Origin: an uncultured Lachnospiraceae bacterium
Lineage (GTDB): Bacteria > Bacillota > Clostridia > Lachnospirales > Lachnospiraceae
Direction: 5' to 3'
Length of the DNA: 64,000 bases
Assembly (NCBI GenBank): GCA_910585465.1
Contig: CAJUEW010000017.1
Span: 12,854-76,853 of the forward strand
Made by a program: the position numbers and the translations under genes. Under the pieces are notes generated by a model. The model was not told the origin of the DNA and searched no databases. It was given only the letters and a program-made list of their open reading frames with translations. This document shows, piece after piece, positions 17,400 through 25,972 of this stretch. The number at the start of each line of letters is the position of its first letter. The stretch's first letter is position 1.

Positions 17400-17562
17400 G
17401 TAATCTGGCAGGTCTCCTGACTTAAGTTCATAGCTGATAACGCCTTCCCAAAATATTTTTCTCTCAGTGGCTTCCTGTTCATCAGCTCCCTATCACAGTG
17501 ACGGGATCGTACCGGATTTGCACCGGTTTCCCTTTTAATCTGTCGTATAGGCAGAACCAGAT
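17400..17562 (-). promoter_or_regulatory. Cobalamin (AdoCbl-type) riboswitch
   Basis: Read on the minus strand, the segment carries the conserved pieces of the cobalamin aptamer in order: GGGAAACCGGTGCAAATCC, then CCCGTCACTGT, GCCACTG, GGGAAGGC and finally the B12 box AGTCAGGAGACCTGCC within 17405-17422. It lies about 190 bases upstream of the SBP_bac_5 gene, with a terminator hairpin in between, so cobalamin binding is expected to switch off the transport operon. Edges are approximate. Confidence 0.95.
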
Positions 17563-17598
17563 TCCATAAATACAGTATTTACTTTTATAAACACTTTT

Positions 17599-17628
17599 AC
17601 TTTACTACCAGAGCTCAGCTTCTGTCAA
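17599..17628 (-). promoter_or_regulatory. Promoter of the riboswitch operon
   Basis: Minus-strand -35 TTGACA (17623-17628), 18-base spacer, -10 TAAAGT (17599-17604), placed about 40 bases before the riboswitch. Confidence 0.5.
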
Positions 17629-17639
17629 TAATCTGACAA

Positions 17640-17680
17640 TTTTCAACTTATTCCATTTTGGAATGCTTTAATGTTGAAAA
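17640..17680. promoter_or_regulatory. Nested inverted repeats upstream of the riboswitch promoter
   Basis: An outer repeat TTTTCAAC (17640-17647) / GTTGAAAA (17673-17680) encloses an inner palindrome ATTCC-ATTTT-GGAAT (17650-17664). The element ends about 12 bases upstream of the -35 box, a usual activator position. No regulator is assigned. Confidence 0.45.
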
Positions 17681-17717
17681 CCGGGCCCTTATGTTGGATG
17701 CCGGGTTCCTGATCGTT

Positions 17718-17752
17718 TAAACAGGCGCAGTTAAAATAACTGCGCCTGTTTA
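17718..17752 (-). terminator. Strong hairpin after the corrinoid-protein gene
   Basis: A 16-base perfect stem (17718-17733 with 17737-17752) and a three-base loop lie 25 bases beyond the corrinoid protein stop. The T run that should follow on the minus strand is poor, so it may act partly as an mRNA 3' stabiliser. Confidence 0.7.
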
Positions 17753-17777
17753 TTAACACTTTTTCTGTATTACTGCC

Positions 17778-18416
17778 TTAGCAGGCAACAAGCTCCTTTG
17801 CTCTCTGGGCGGCAGATGCTGCGTCTTCTGTATAAGCGTCTGCTCCGATTTCATCTGCAAACTCCTGAGTAATCGGCGCTCCGCCTACCATAACCTTTAT
17901 TTTAGAGCGGAACGGCGCGTCATTGAGTAATGCAACCGCATCCTTAAGAGCCGGCATTGTGGTGGTCAGCAATGCAGAACAACACACAATCTTAGTTTCC
18001 GGATTCGCTTCATAAGCCTCAATAAATTTCTCCTTGGCAACATCCACACCCAGGTCAATCACCTCAAAGCCTGCAGATTCCATCATCATGGCAACCAGAT
18101 TTTTTCCGATATCATGCAAATCTCCCGCAACTGTTCCAATGATGATCTTTCCTGCCGCGCCGGCTACACCTGTCGCAAGATGCGGTTTTAACACTTCTAC
18201 GCCCTTCTTCATGGCTCTTGCAGCCACCAGCATTTCCGGTACGAAAATTTCTCCGGATTTAAATTTTGCACCCACCTCATCCATTGCGGCAATCATACCT
18301 TTATTTAAAATATCAGACGGATCGCATCCTGCATCCAATGCTTCCTGAACCGCTCCGGCAATCGCCTTTGCTTTTCCCTTTGCCACCAGATCATATACTT
18401 CCTGAATTCCTGCCAT
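17778..18416 (-). CDS. Corrinoid protein of a methyltransferase system (MtbC/MtgC-like)
   Basis: The 212-residue protein has the two-domain plan of dimethylamine/O-demethylase corrinoid proteins. An N-terminal four-helix cap (1-85) is followed by a B12-binding Rossmann domain with Asp-Leu-His-Asp-Ile-Gly-Lys, where His101 would be the lower cobalt ligand, and Val-Gly-Gly-Ala-Pro toward the end. It carries the methyl group between methyltransferase I and methyltransferase II as methyl-Co(III). It is transcribed directly after the pterin methyltransferase gene (23-base gap). The matching methyltransferase I is not adjacent; the UroD-fold protein at 26814-27824 is the best candidate. Confidence 0.93.
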   Translation of the reverse strand: MAGIQEVYDLVAKGKAKAIAGAVQEALDAGCDPSDILNKGMIAAMDEVGAKFKSGEIFVPEMLVAARAMKKGVEVLKPHLATGVAGAAGKIIIGTVAGDLHDIGKNLVAMMMESAGFEVIDLGVDVAKEKFIEAYEANPETKIVCCSALLTTTMPALKDAVALLNDAPFRSKIKVMVGGAPITQEFADEIGADAYTEDAASAAQRAKELVAC

Positions 18417-18439
18417 TATCTTATCCTCCTTAAATGTTT

Positions 18440-19243
18440 TTATTTTTTAGGTCCGAAAATTCCTTCCCGGTATGCACTTATGTATTCCATACAATAATCA
18501 TCTAATCCAAGCAGCGCCTCTGTTGCGTAAATTACTCCCATCATATCGCGGTTTGTGGGATCGAGGATTGCGCTGTCCAGTCCTGCATTCATAGCAAGCA
18601 CAACAAATCCCAGATTTACCATCTTTCTCACGGGAAGGTTGAAGGAAATATTGCTGACTGCGGCCTCAATATGGATGTCCGGATACTGCTTCCGGATCGT
18701 GCTGATTACCTCCACATTCATGGCAATACCATCCTCTGATGTACAGAGCATCTCAACTAACGGGTCTATATGGAGTCTGGACGGACTAATTTTATATTCC
18801 TTTGCCTTTTCCATAATGTAATCAAATACCTTCAGCCTGTCTGCCGCACATTTCGGAATACCTGTATCGTCGGACAGAAGACAGATTACTTCCCACTTGG
18901 TGTCCGCAATCAACGGAAAAATCTTATCAATCTTGTCCCCCTCTCCGGAAACGGAATTAATAAGACCCGGCTTTTTACAATACGGAAATACCTGTGTAAT
19001 TACATCCGCGCTGGGACTGTCCACGGAAATCGGAAGATGGCTTGCCTCCTGAATACAGTCAATCATCCATTTCAAAGTTTCTACTTCCTCTCCCTCCGGA
19101 ACAGACGCGCAGCAGTCAATATATGTAGCCCCTGCTTCCTCCTGCATTCTGGCTCTGTTCTTAATGAATTCCGCATCCCGCTTTGCAATCGCTTCCGCCA
19201 CAATCGGGATGGAACCATTAATCTTTTCACCAATAATGATCAT
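18440..19243 (-). CDS. Pterin-binding methyltransferase (methylcorrinoid:tetrahydrofolate methyltransferase, MtgA/AcsE-like)
   Basis: The 267-residue protein has the pterin-binding TIM-barrel features of AcsE/MtgA: Gly-Glu-Lys-Ile-Asn-Gly at the start, Tyr-Ile-Asp-Cys-Cys-Ala, Ile-Ser-Val-Asp-Ser, Leu-Ile-Asn-Ser-Val-Ser-Gly-Glu and Ala-Val-Ser-Asn-Ile-Ser-Phe-Asn-Leu-Pro. It is not dihydropteroate synthase in role: its partner gene encodes a corrinoid protein. It would move a methyl group from methyl-corrinoid to tetrahydrofolate, feeding the methyl branch of one-carbon metabolism. Its start follows a GGAGG site, and an 18-base palindrome lies in its promoter region. Confidence 0.9.
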   Translation of the reverse strand: MIIIGEKINGSIPIVAEAIAKRDAEFIKNRARMQEEAGATYIDCCASVPEGEEVETLKWMIDCIQEASHLPISVDSPSADVITQVFPYCKKPGLINSVSGEGDKIDKIFPLIADTKWEVICLLSDDTGIPKCAADRLKVFDYIMEKAKEYKISPSRLHIDPLVEMLCTSEDGIAMNVEVISTIRKQYPDIHIEAAVSNISFNLPVRKMVNLGFVVLAMNAGLDSAILDPTNRDMMGVIYATEALLGLDDYCMEYISAYREGIFGPKK

Positions 19244-19295
19244 TTTTGTTCCCTCCTTTTAGCTTCCTTTTCTGAATGAAGTGTATCATACTCCC

Positions 19296-19313
19296 GGTTA
19301 TTGCACCATAACC
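19296..19313. promoter_or_regulatory. Palindrome in the promoter region of the methyltransferase operon
   Basis: A perfect GGTTAT-TGCACC-ATAACC repeat lies about 55 bases before the methyltransferase start, upstream of a TATGAT -10-like element on the minus strand. It lies between the divergent methyltransferase and PucR-like genes, so it is a candidate regulator site. Confidence 0.45.
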
Positions 19314-19346
19314 AGAACTGTTCATTTATTCCGCAATTTTCCTATA

Positions 19347-19375
19347 TTTTGTAGGAAGGATATTTCTGTTATAAT
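19347..19375 (+). promoter_or_regulatory. Promoter of the first PucR-like regulator gene
   Basis: Plus-strand -35-like TTTTGT (19347-19352), 17-base spacer and consensus -10 TATAAT (19370-19375). Confidence 0.5.
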
Positions 19376-19456
19376 TGAATAACCCTTAGTTTTATTATAT
19401 AATAAATATAATTTTACTTTTATTTTCCAACATTATATAGAAAGGATTCCCGAATC

Positions 19457-20992
19457 ATGAATCTGAGTGCGCTTCTCATCACCTATCACCTGAGAAAAAA
19501 ATATCCAGGAGTTGTTTTCTCCTCCTGGCTTTCCTGTGAACCCCATCTGAAATATCCTGTTTACTATGAAGGCCGGAATTCCTTTGAGGACGGCCTGATT
19601 TATCTTCTGGACAATTCTGAGCTTCCAATTCCCAACCGGCATCTTTCTAAAAATATGATTCTGCTCACAGGAGGACATTTTGCAGTGTCCGAACAGGATT
19701 ATCCCAACCTTTGCATTCTTCCTCCCGATATTTCCACTAATGAAGCCTTTATTTATATTCAGGAAATATTTAACCGTTATCAGCAGTGGAACCAAAGCCT
19801 TATAGAATCCCGGCTGTCCAATGCTTCTGTCCAGAATCTTCTGAATCTGACCGACTGCATCATCCCTAACCCCATGATGGTAATCGGAATGGATTTCACC
19901 ATTATTGCTTCTAAAAAGCTTACCTATGGAGAACTGAAAAATTCCGTTCTGGGTTCCAGCGAACAAACGCAGCCCCTTGTCAATGCGCTCAAACAGGACT
20001 CAAATTATGAAGAGGCCTATAACCGGATCGGCTATTTCTTTTATCCCGGCAATCATATCGCCACTCCAAAATTGTGCGTTAATATCATGAAATCCGGAAA
20101 AACCATTTACCGTCTTATGATTTCAGAGGGAGAGATTCCCCTTGACGATACCTTCGGTTTTTTGCTGGAATATCTTGCAAAGATGATTTCCCACGCTCTG
20201 ACAACCAGTACCATCGCAAATCATGACACGGCCCATGCCCTGCGGCAGATATTTCTTACCCTGCTCACAAATCCCGGCGCTGACTATGTGGAAATCAGCC
20301 AGCAGTTTACTGCCGCGGGATGGCTGTCCTCCCATCACTACCAATGTATTCTGATTAACATTGGTATTCTGGACATTAAAAACCTGACAATTCGCTCTAT
20401 CTGCAGCTATATGGAAAATTCTATCCCTGCCTCCTGTGCGGTAGAGCACCAGGGCAACGCAGTAGTTTATATTAATTTAACACTGTGTACGCTCACATGG
20501 GATGAAATATCCCAGAAGCTGGCCAGATTTATCCGGGACAGCCTTCTAACTGCGGGATACAGCCGCAAAATGCTGGGACATTTCAATTTTCACCGGCAAT
20601 ATGTACAGGCCTCCACTGCCCTTCAGGTAGGAAAAAGGCGGGAACCCTCCCGATGGATTCACCATTTTAATCAGATTGCTCTGCCATATATACTTGAGCA
20701 AACGATTCGGAAGCTTCCCGCCTATATGATCTGCCATGAAAGGCTTCTGGATTTGAAATATAAGGATGAGGCAAACCACACCCAGCTCTATCAGACTACC
20801 CGATGTTATCTGGAGCATCATCAAAATATTGCCCGCACTTCAGAGGCACTGTTCATACACAGAAGCACGCTTTTGTACCGGCTTGATAAAATCAGGGATA
20901 TACTGAAAACCGATTTTTCAGACCCGGACGAACTGCTTTACCTGCTTCTTTCTTTTCATTTGATGGACATGGATGAGCAGGCCGGCCAATAG
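19457..20992 (+). CDS. PucR/CdaR-like transcriptional regulator (first of two paralogues)
   Basis: The 511-residue protein ends in the PucR C-terminal helix-turn-helix (Arg-Thr-Ser-Glu-Ala-Leu-Phe-Ile-His-Arg-Ser-Thr-Leu-Leu-Tyr-Arg-Leu, about 460-478). A long N-terminal sensory region precedes it, with Asn-Arg-Tyr-Gln-Gln-Trp-Asn-Gln near 110. It is clearly paralogous to the product of 29462-31003. It is divergent from the corrinoid/pterin methyltransferase pair and convergent with the RACo gene, so it most likely controls the surrounding cluster in response to the substrate or an intermediate. The ligand is unknown. Confidence 0.85.
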   Translation: MNLSALLITYHLRKKYPGVVFSSWLSCEPHLKYPVYYEGRNSFEDGLIYLLDNSELPIPNRHLSKNMILLTGGHFAVSEQDYPNLCILPPDISTNEAFIYIQEIFNRYQQWNQSLIESRLSNASVQNLLNLTDCIIPNPMMVIGMDFTIIASKKLTYGELKNSVLGSSEQTQPLVNALKQDSNYEEAYNRIGYFFYPGNHIATPKLCVNIMKSGKTIYRLMISEGEIPLDDTFGFLLEYLAKMISHALTTSTIANHDTAHALRQIFLTLLTNPGADYVEISQQFTAAGWLSSHHYQCILINIGILDIKNLTIRSICSYMENSIPASCAVEHQGNAVVYINLTLCTLTWDEISQKLARFIRDSLLTAGYSRKMLGHFNFHRQYVQASTALQVGKRREPSRWIHHFNQIALPYILEQTIRKLPAYMICHERLLDLKYKDEANHTQLYQTTRCYLEHHQNIARTSEALFIHRSTLLYRLDKIRDILKTDFSDPDELLYLLLSFHLMDMDEQAGQ

Positions 20993-20999
20993 ACTCAGT

Positions 21000-21018
21000 C
21001 CGGCCGCAGCCGGCTTTT
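21000..21018 (+). terminator. Short terminator between the PucR-like and RACo genes
   Basis: A five-base CCGGC/GCCGG stem with CGCA loop and a CTTTT tail begins seven bases past the regulator stop; it slightly overlaps the end of the converging RACo gene. Confidence 0.5.
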
Positions 21019-22498
21019 AAACAGGAAACTCCATCTCCTCCACATAGATCTCCTGAAACTCCGGATCTGCGGCAAGCTCCAGAAAGCCTGTCCTGGATGC
21101 CAGCTCCTCTGCCCGTTCATACTCCAGACGATTCAGCACCGCAATTTGCGCCCCTTCTCCCGCCGCATTGCCCACCGCACAGATCCGGTCCTTCAGTTCC
21201 AGGGGCAGCAAGCCGACAGCACAGGCGCTGTCTGGTTTCAGATAATTTCCAAATGCTCCCGCAAGAAGCAGCTTCTGAATCTGGCCGGACGCTATCCCTC
21301 TGTGTTTGCATAACAGACGGATTCCTGCGGCAATCGCCGCTTTTGCCAGCTGCAGCTCCCGGATATCTTTTTGAGTGATATATACCGCAGGTGTAAAATA
21401 GTACGTCTTTTTCATCCTGCCTGTCTCATCTATCAGCCCCTGCTCCAGCAGGCAGGCTACGGCATCCAGCAGTCCGGACCCGCAGATTCCTGTCGGTTCC
21501 GTCTCCCCTATTACGTGATAGCTGATTACACCATCCTTCAGATATACATGGTCTATGGCACCTGTACTGCCCCTCATGCCGCACATAATCTTTGCCCCCT
21601 CAAAGGCAGGTCCCGCAGCAGTTGAACAGGCAGTTAATCCAAAACGGTTTCCCAGCACCATTTCACCATTGGTCCCAATGTCCACAAGCAAAGTCATTTC
21701 ATCATTTTTGTCCATTTCAGAAGCCAGAAGGCATCCTACCGTGTCGGCTCCCACAAATCCTCCGATCACCGGGAGCCAGCAAACCTCAGCCTGAGGATGG
21801 ACCAAAATGCCGCATTGAGAGGCCTTCACCCGGACTGCTGATTTTACCTTTGGTTCATAAGGAGCCAAAACCAGTGATTCTGTGGAAATTTCCAGAAACA
21901 GATGATGCATACAGGTATTTCCTACCATGACAATCTGTACAATTTCTTCCCAGCTGCTGCTGCATTCTCTGGCCGCCTCCCGTAAAAGGACAGTAACCGC
22001 TCTCCGGATACACCCGCTGAGCAAATCTGCCCCCTTTTCCATGGCATAGCTGCTTCGCATCACCACATCCGCACCGTACTGCCTCTGAGGATTCAGCATA
22101 CTTTTTACAGAAAGAAGCCTTCCTGTCAGGCCGTCCAGAAGATATACAACTACCGATGTGGAGCCGAGGTCCACTGCTGCCAGAAGAGGATGCTCCACAT
22201 CCTCCGGAAATTGCTCCGGAAGGAAATCAACCTCTCTTCTGCATCCTTCCATCAGTATCCGGGCATTTGGTCCTTCCCTTTTTTCTGTCTCCACAGTCAT
22301 ATCCTCATATATGGCTGTCTGGCACGCCAATGCAGACTTACCGTTTATCTTTACTTTACATTTTCCGCAGCTTCCCTTTCCGCCGCAGGGTGAATCCGGG
22401 GTAAGGCCGGCCGCAATCTCTGCCTCAAGGACCGTCATCCCTTCACAGGCTTTGTAGATAATTTCCTCTTTTAAAAATGTAATTTTATATTCCTTCAC
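21017..22498 (-). CDS. RACo-like corrinoid activation protein (2Fe-2S and ASKHA domains)
   Basis: The 493-residue protein begins with a plant-type ferredoxin domain whose cluster ligands are Cys38, Cys44, Cys47 and Cys59. A short linker leads to an ASKHA-like ATPase part (Ala-Ala-Val-Asp-Leu-Gly-Ser-Thr-Ser; Val-Asp-Ile-Gly-Thr-Asn-Gly-Glu; Ile-Cys-Gly-Ser-Gly-Leu). Such reductive activators use ATP to reduce Co(II) corrinoid back to Co(I) after accidental oxidation, which corrinoid methyltransferases need. It is somewhat shorter than acetogen RACo proteins. The start is a GTG eight bases after GGGG. It ends the NAT/reductase/YjiH gene run. Confidence 0.9.
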   Translation of the reverse strand: MKEYKITFLKEEIIYKACEGMTVLEAEIAAGLTPDSPCGGKGSCGKCKVKINGKSALACQTAIYEDMTVETEKREGPNARILMEGCRREVDFLPEQFPEDVEHPLLAAVDLGSTSVVVYLLDGLTGRLLSVKSMLNPQRQYGADVVMRSSYAMEKGADLLSGCIRRAVTVLLREAARECSSSWEEIVQIVMVGNTCMHHLFLEISTESLVLAPYEPKVKSAVRVKASQCGILVHPQAEVCWLPVIGGFVGADTVGCLLASEMDKNDEMTLLVDIGTNGEMVLGNRFGLTACSTAAGPAFEGAKIMCGMRGSTGAIDHVYLKDGVISYHVIGETEPTGICGSGLLDAVACLLEQGLIDETGRMKKTYYFTPAVYITQKDIRELQLAKAAIAAGIRLLCKHRGIASGQIQKLLLAGAFGNYLKPDSACAVGLLPLELKDRICAVGNAAGEGAQIAVLNRLEYERAEELASRTGFLELAADPEFQEIYVEEMEFPV

Positions 22499-22546
22499 AT
22501 CATTTTCCCCGCATTTTTAAATCGCTCCCATGCTGCCCCGGTATTC

Positions 22547-23977
22547 CTATGGAAAAAGTAATATGGAAAACAGCCCTGTAATCAAAACGGACAAAAGCAT
22601 TCTCTCCAGCCATATCATAAGCATATCCTTGAATTTTACAGGAATCTCAGTTGCCATAAGGCATGGTACGAAGCTTGCCAGAAAAATTATGGAGGTTACA
22701 GGAATCACCGCCATCATATACCTTGTCCGAAGGCTCCATTCACCTACGGTAACAAGAAGAGCCGGAATAGTGACTTCAATCAGGGACACTGCCGCGCCTG
22801 TGGATGCCGTGACCGCCTCTGAGGCCGGAATAGAAATCCGCATCAGCGGGTAAAACAGGTAACCCACCCACTTGATAAGAGGCGTATATGTATACAGCAC
22901 AACTCCTGCCGTGGCAAAAAATGCCGTTCCGGAGGCCACTGTACCCAGCACAGCCAGAGTCTCATTCATAATATAGCCAATACGCTTCCCAAGACTCTCC
23001 TGGTGCTCCGCTGCCTCCAAAGCCTCGCTGACGGCAACCTGGACAAGCTTTTCTTTTATGACGCGCTCAGGCTGCGGAACTGCCCCGGAATAATAGTGAT
23101 CCGGGATACTGCTGAGCGGATAGATATGGACTCCTATCAGGCTGACCAGCAATGTAATCAAAAATGCAGTCCAGAAATACAGGTTCCAGTATCCTCTCTC
23201 ATTCAGTCCTGTATTGTTGGCTAAAACAAGCAGAAATCCCACAGATACGGTTGAAAAGCTTGTTCCAATTACAACTGCCTCCCTCTCTGTCATTCTTCCT
23301 GTCTTATACTGGTCATTGACTGCAATATGCCCCACGGAAAAATTTCCCAGAAAGGCGGATACCATGATGACAGCCGCCCTGCCCGGAAGTCTGAATACCG
23401 GACGCATGAACGGACGCACCAGCACTCCTACAAAATCCACAAGCCCATAGTCCACAAGCAGCGGAAGAAACAGGGAAGCAGCCGGTATGGAAATGCAGAT
23501 GGTTACAAGTATATTATTCATGATAAACAGAAAAATACTTTTATCCCCAAGAGATGCCACCGGCCGGAAAAACCAGTCCATAAATCCCGGATTCCATCCA
23601 AAATACAGTGAAACCGCCGCGAAGCACAAAAGGATAAAGCCGATCACCTTAAACACGGCGAACACAGCCGCCACTTTTGTCGTCCGCCAGAATTTATCCG
23701 GACGGATAAAAAACAAATCCACAATACTGTACATGCCGATGGCCCATACGATTGCCGGCATGGCGGGGAAGTTGCCCGTAAACAATGCTGCTTTTACAAT
23801 GTTTGTAAAATGTGATACCAAAACATTGGATTGGCCTGCCACCAGTCCCCATTCCCATACTCCAATCCGAATCTGGTACTCAGGAACCCAGAAGTTAATA
23901 AAAAAAGCAAATATACCTATAAGCGAAAACAGAATGAATTTTACCCATGCTGATATACTATATTTTTTCAGCTCCAT
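22547..23977 (-). CDS. YjiH-type membrane protein with nucleoside-recognition (GATE) domain
   Basis: The 476-residue protein has about ten hydrophobic helices and two Gate-like segments (Ala-Val-Asn-Asp-Gln-Tyr-Lys-Thr-Gly-Arg; Thr-Gly-Ala-Ala-Val-Ser), matching the YjiH/COG3314 family. The ATG ending at 23977 was chosen because a GGGAG site precedes it and longer versions run into the upstream gene. The transported compound of this family is not established. In this cluster it would be a second transporter beside the MFS carrier, perhaps for the demethylated product; that is speculative. Confidence 0.8.
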   Translation of the reverse strand: MELKKYSISAWVKFILFSLIGIFAFFINFWVPEYQIRIGVWEWGLVAGQSNVLVSHFTNIVKAALFTGNFPAMPAIVWAIGMYSIVDLFFIRPDKFWRTTKVAAVFAVFKVIGFILLCFAAVSLYFGWNPGFMDWFFRPVASLGDKSIFLFIMNNILVTICISIPAASLFLPLLVDYGLVDFVGVLVRPFMRPVFRLPGRAAVIMVSAFLGNFSVGHIAVNDQYKTGRMTEREAVVIGTSFSTVSVGFLLVLANNTGLNERGYWNLYFWTAFLITLLVSLIGVHIYPLSSIPDHYYSGAVPQPERVIKEKLVQVAVSEALEAAEHQESLGKRIGYIMNETLAVLGTVASGTAFFATAGVVLYTYTPLIKWVGYLFYPLMRISIPASEAVTASTGAAVSLIEVTIPALLVTVGEWSLRTRYMMAVIPVTSIIFLASFVPCLMATEIPVKFKDMLMIWLERMLLSVLITGLFSILLFP

Positions 23978-23997
23978 AATACTCTCCCAGGTCTGCC

Positions 23998-25947
23998 CTA
24001 AATGTCCATGGCAGCATGATAACCCTGATAGACTGCCATACAAATATTAGCGGGCCGGATACAGTCTCCAATCCGTTTTACCACAGGCGCGCTGTCCAGC
24101 AGCTTCTCAGCCACATCAGCTCTTGCGCGCTGGCCAACAGCACATATGACCGAGCTTCCGGGCACCATTACCTCCTGTCCGTCCGCCATACAGAAAACGC
24201 CTTCCTCTGTAACGCGAAGTCCCTGATATCCCATATGACATACCACCTTCTGTTCCTCAAGCTCTTTCAGCAGAATCGGACGATGGCGGATATTGGCATC
24301 CGGAGCAAGCTCTTTTCTCATCTCGATTAAATGCACCTTTTTTCCGTCCCTTGCCAGGTGAATTGCACTCTCACAGCCTGCCAGACCGCCGCCAAGAACG
24401 ATCACTTCATCTCCCTTTACTTTTTCCTTCTCTTTGTAATAATCATTTACGATCACCACATTCTCTCCGTCGATTCCCGGAAGAGGAGGTACAATAGGGC
24501 TGGAACCAACCGCGATAATCACCGCATCTGCATTCTCCTGCTCCGCATATTCCGCAGTCACTTCCGTATTCAGGCGAATCTTTACACCTTCCAGACGGGC
24601 CTGCCTCTCCAGTGTGATGCCAAGCTCATACATCTCATGTTTAAAGTCAATGGCCTGCTCACACTTCAGAATTCCGCCAAGACTGTCGCTTTTTTCACAG
24701 AGGGTCACATCATGTCCTCTTCTGGCAGCAGTCACTGCAGCCTCCAGGCCCGCGACGCCTCCGCCCACAATCAGCACCTTTTTCTTCTTTCTTGCGGGAA
24801 GCAGGTCCATTCCCTCCCACTCCCGTCCAATCAGAGGATTCACAGAGCATCTCCTGGTCTGTGTTGCACCTCGCTCCGCCATACAGACAAAGCACCTTAG
24901 ACACCTTACAATCTCATCCTCCCTGTTTTCCATTACCTTGTTCGGAAGCTCAGGGTCCGCCAGAAGCGCACGGCCCATCACAACTGCATCTACCCTGCCG
25001 GAGCCAATCAGCTCGTCCATCATCTTCGGATCATTCAGTCCTCCAACCGTAGCTACAGGCTTTGATACATGCTTCTTAATCTCCTCTGCCAAAAATACAT
25101 TGCATCCATGCTCACGGAACATGGACGGATGGGTAATCGAAAAGCCGAATTTATAGGAACCTGCGGACACATGGAACAGATCTACCAGATCCTCCACTGC
25201 CTGCGCAATCCGTACTCCCTCATCCAGTCCATAGCCGCCATCGAACATCTCTGAACCGCTCATCCGGAACTCAATAGGAAATCCCGGCCCTACAGCCTCC
25301 CGGACAGCCGCCAGCGCTTCCCTTGCAAAACGGACACGGTTCTCCAGGCTTCCCCCGTACTCATCCGTCCTGTGGTTAAAATAAGGGGACAAAAACTGGT
25401 TAATCAGCCATCCATGGCCTCCGTGAACCATAATCATCTCAAATCCGCAGAGCTTTGCCAGCTTGGCATTATCATAATACGACTGTACAATTTCCTTAAT
25501 CTGAGTCCTGGTGAGGGGCGTTACAGGAAGCCCGTCCGGCCGTGTGCCCTCGCTGGGTCCGTACTGAGTCATAGCTTCTTTTCTGCTCTTATCCAGAAGA
25601 TAGGTTCCCGCATACTGACCGGAATGGGAAAATTCCACACTGGCTACAGCTCCATGCCTTTTAATGGCATCTGCCGTATAGGTAAAGCTGGCAACAGAGC
25701 CTACGGTCTGTGTATTCAGGTGATAGGCGTGGGAGGCATCCGTGGGCGGATGAACCATAAGCTCACTGACTGTCACCGCGGCAGCGCCCCCCTTTGCCCG
25801 CAGCTCATAAAATGCTGTAGATTTAGATCCAATCGTACATTCCGGAGTAATTTCTGCCCCGCTCATAGGCGCGGAAAACATTCGATTGCGGAATGTTACG
25901 TTTCCAATCTTAATAGGTTTGCACAGATTCTTATATTTTCTCTTCAT
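23998..25947 (-). CDS. NADH:flavin oxidoreductase of the 2,4-dienoyl-CoA reductase/BaiCD type
   Basis: The 649-residue protein has an old-yellow-enzyme TIM barrel (1-330) with Ser-Ala-Pro-Met-Ser-Gly and His-Gly-Gly-His-Gly-Trp-Leu. A 4Fe-4S motif follows (Cys-Leu-Arg-Cys-Phe-Val-Cys then Cys after 12 residues), then FAD/NAD Rossmann segments (Val-Gly-Gly-Gly-Val-Ala-Gly-Leu; Leu-Gly-Gly-Gly-Leu-Ala-Gly-Cys). Such enzymes reduce activated C=C bonds of enoates, bile-acid enones or aromatic acids, and a few act on amines. In this cluster it probably reduces or modifies the demethylated substrate. It lies between NAT and the YjiH gene, all closely spaced. Confidence 0.92.
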   Translation of the reverse strand: MKRKYKNLCKPIKIGNVTFRNRMFSAPMSGAEITPECTIGSKSTAFYELRAKGGAAAVTVSELMVHPPTDASHAYHLNTQTVGSVASFTYTADAIKRHGAVASVEFSHSGQYAGTYLLDKSRKEAMTQYGPSEGTRPDGLPVTPLTRTQIKEIVQSYYDNAKLAKLCGFEMIMVHGGHGWLINQFLSPYFNHRTDEYGGSLENRVRFAREALAAVREAVGPGFPIEFRMSGSEMFDGGYGLDEGVRIAQAVEDLVDLFHVSAGSYKFGFSITHPSMFREHGCNVFLAEEIKKHVSKPVATVGGLNDPKMMDELIGSGRVDAVVMGRALLADPELPNKVMENREDEIVRCLRCFVCMAERGATQTRRCSVNPLIGREWEGMDLLPARKKKKVLIVGGGVAGLEAAVTAARRGHDVTLCEKSDSLGGILKCEQAIDFKHEMYELGITLERQARLEGVKIRLNTEVTAEYAEQENADAVIIAVGSSPIVPPLPGIDGENVVIVNDYYKEKEKVKGDEVIVLGGGLAGCESAIHLARDGKKVHLIEMRKELAPDANIRHRPILLKELEEQKVVCHMGYQGLRVTEEGVFCMADGQEVMVPGSSVICAVGQRARADVAEKLLDSAPVVKRIGDCIRPANICMAVYQGYHAAMDI

Positions 25948-25972
25948 AATTATTTTTACCCTCCCAATATCT

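Noticed and set aside
18440..19243. Dihydropteroate synthase
   Set aside because: The pterin barrel is shared, but the partner corrinoid protein gene and AcsE/MtgA-like motifs favour a methyltransferase.
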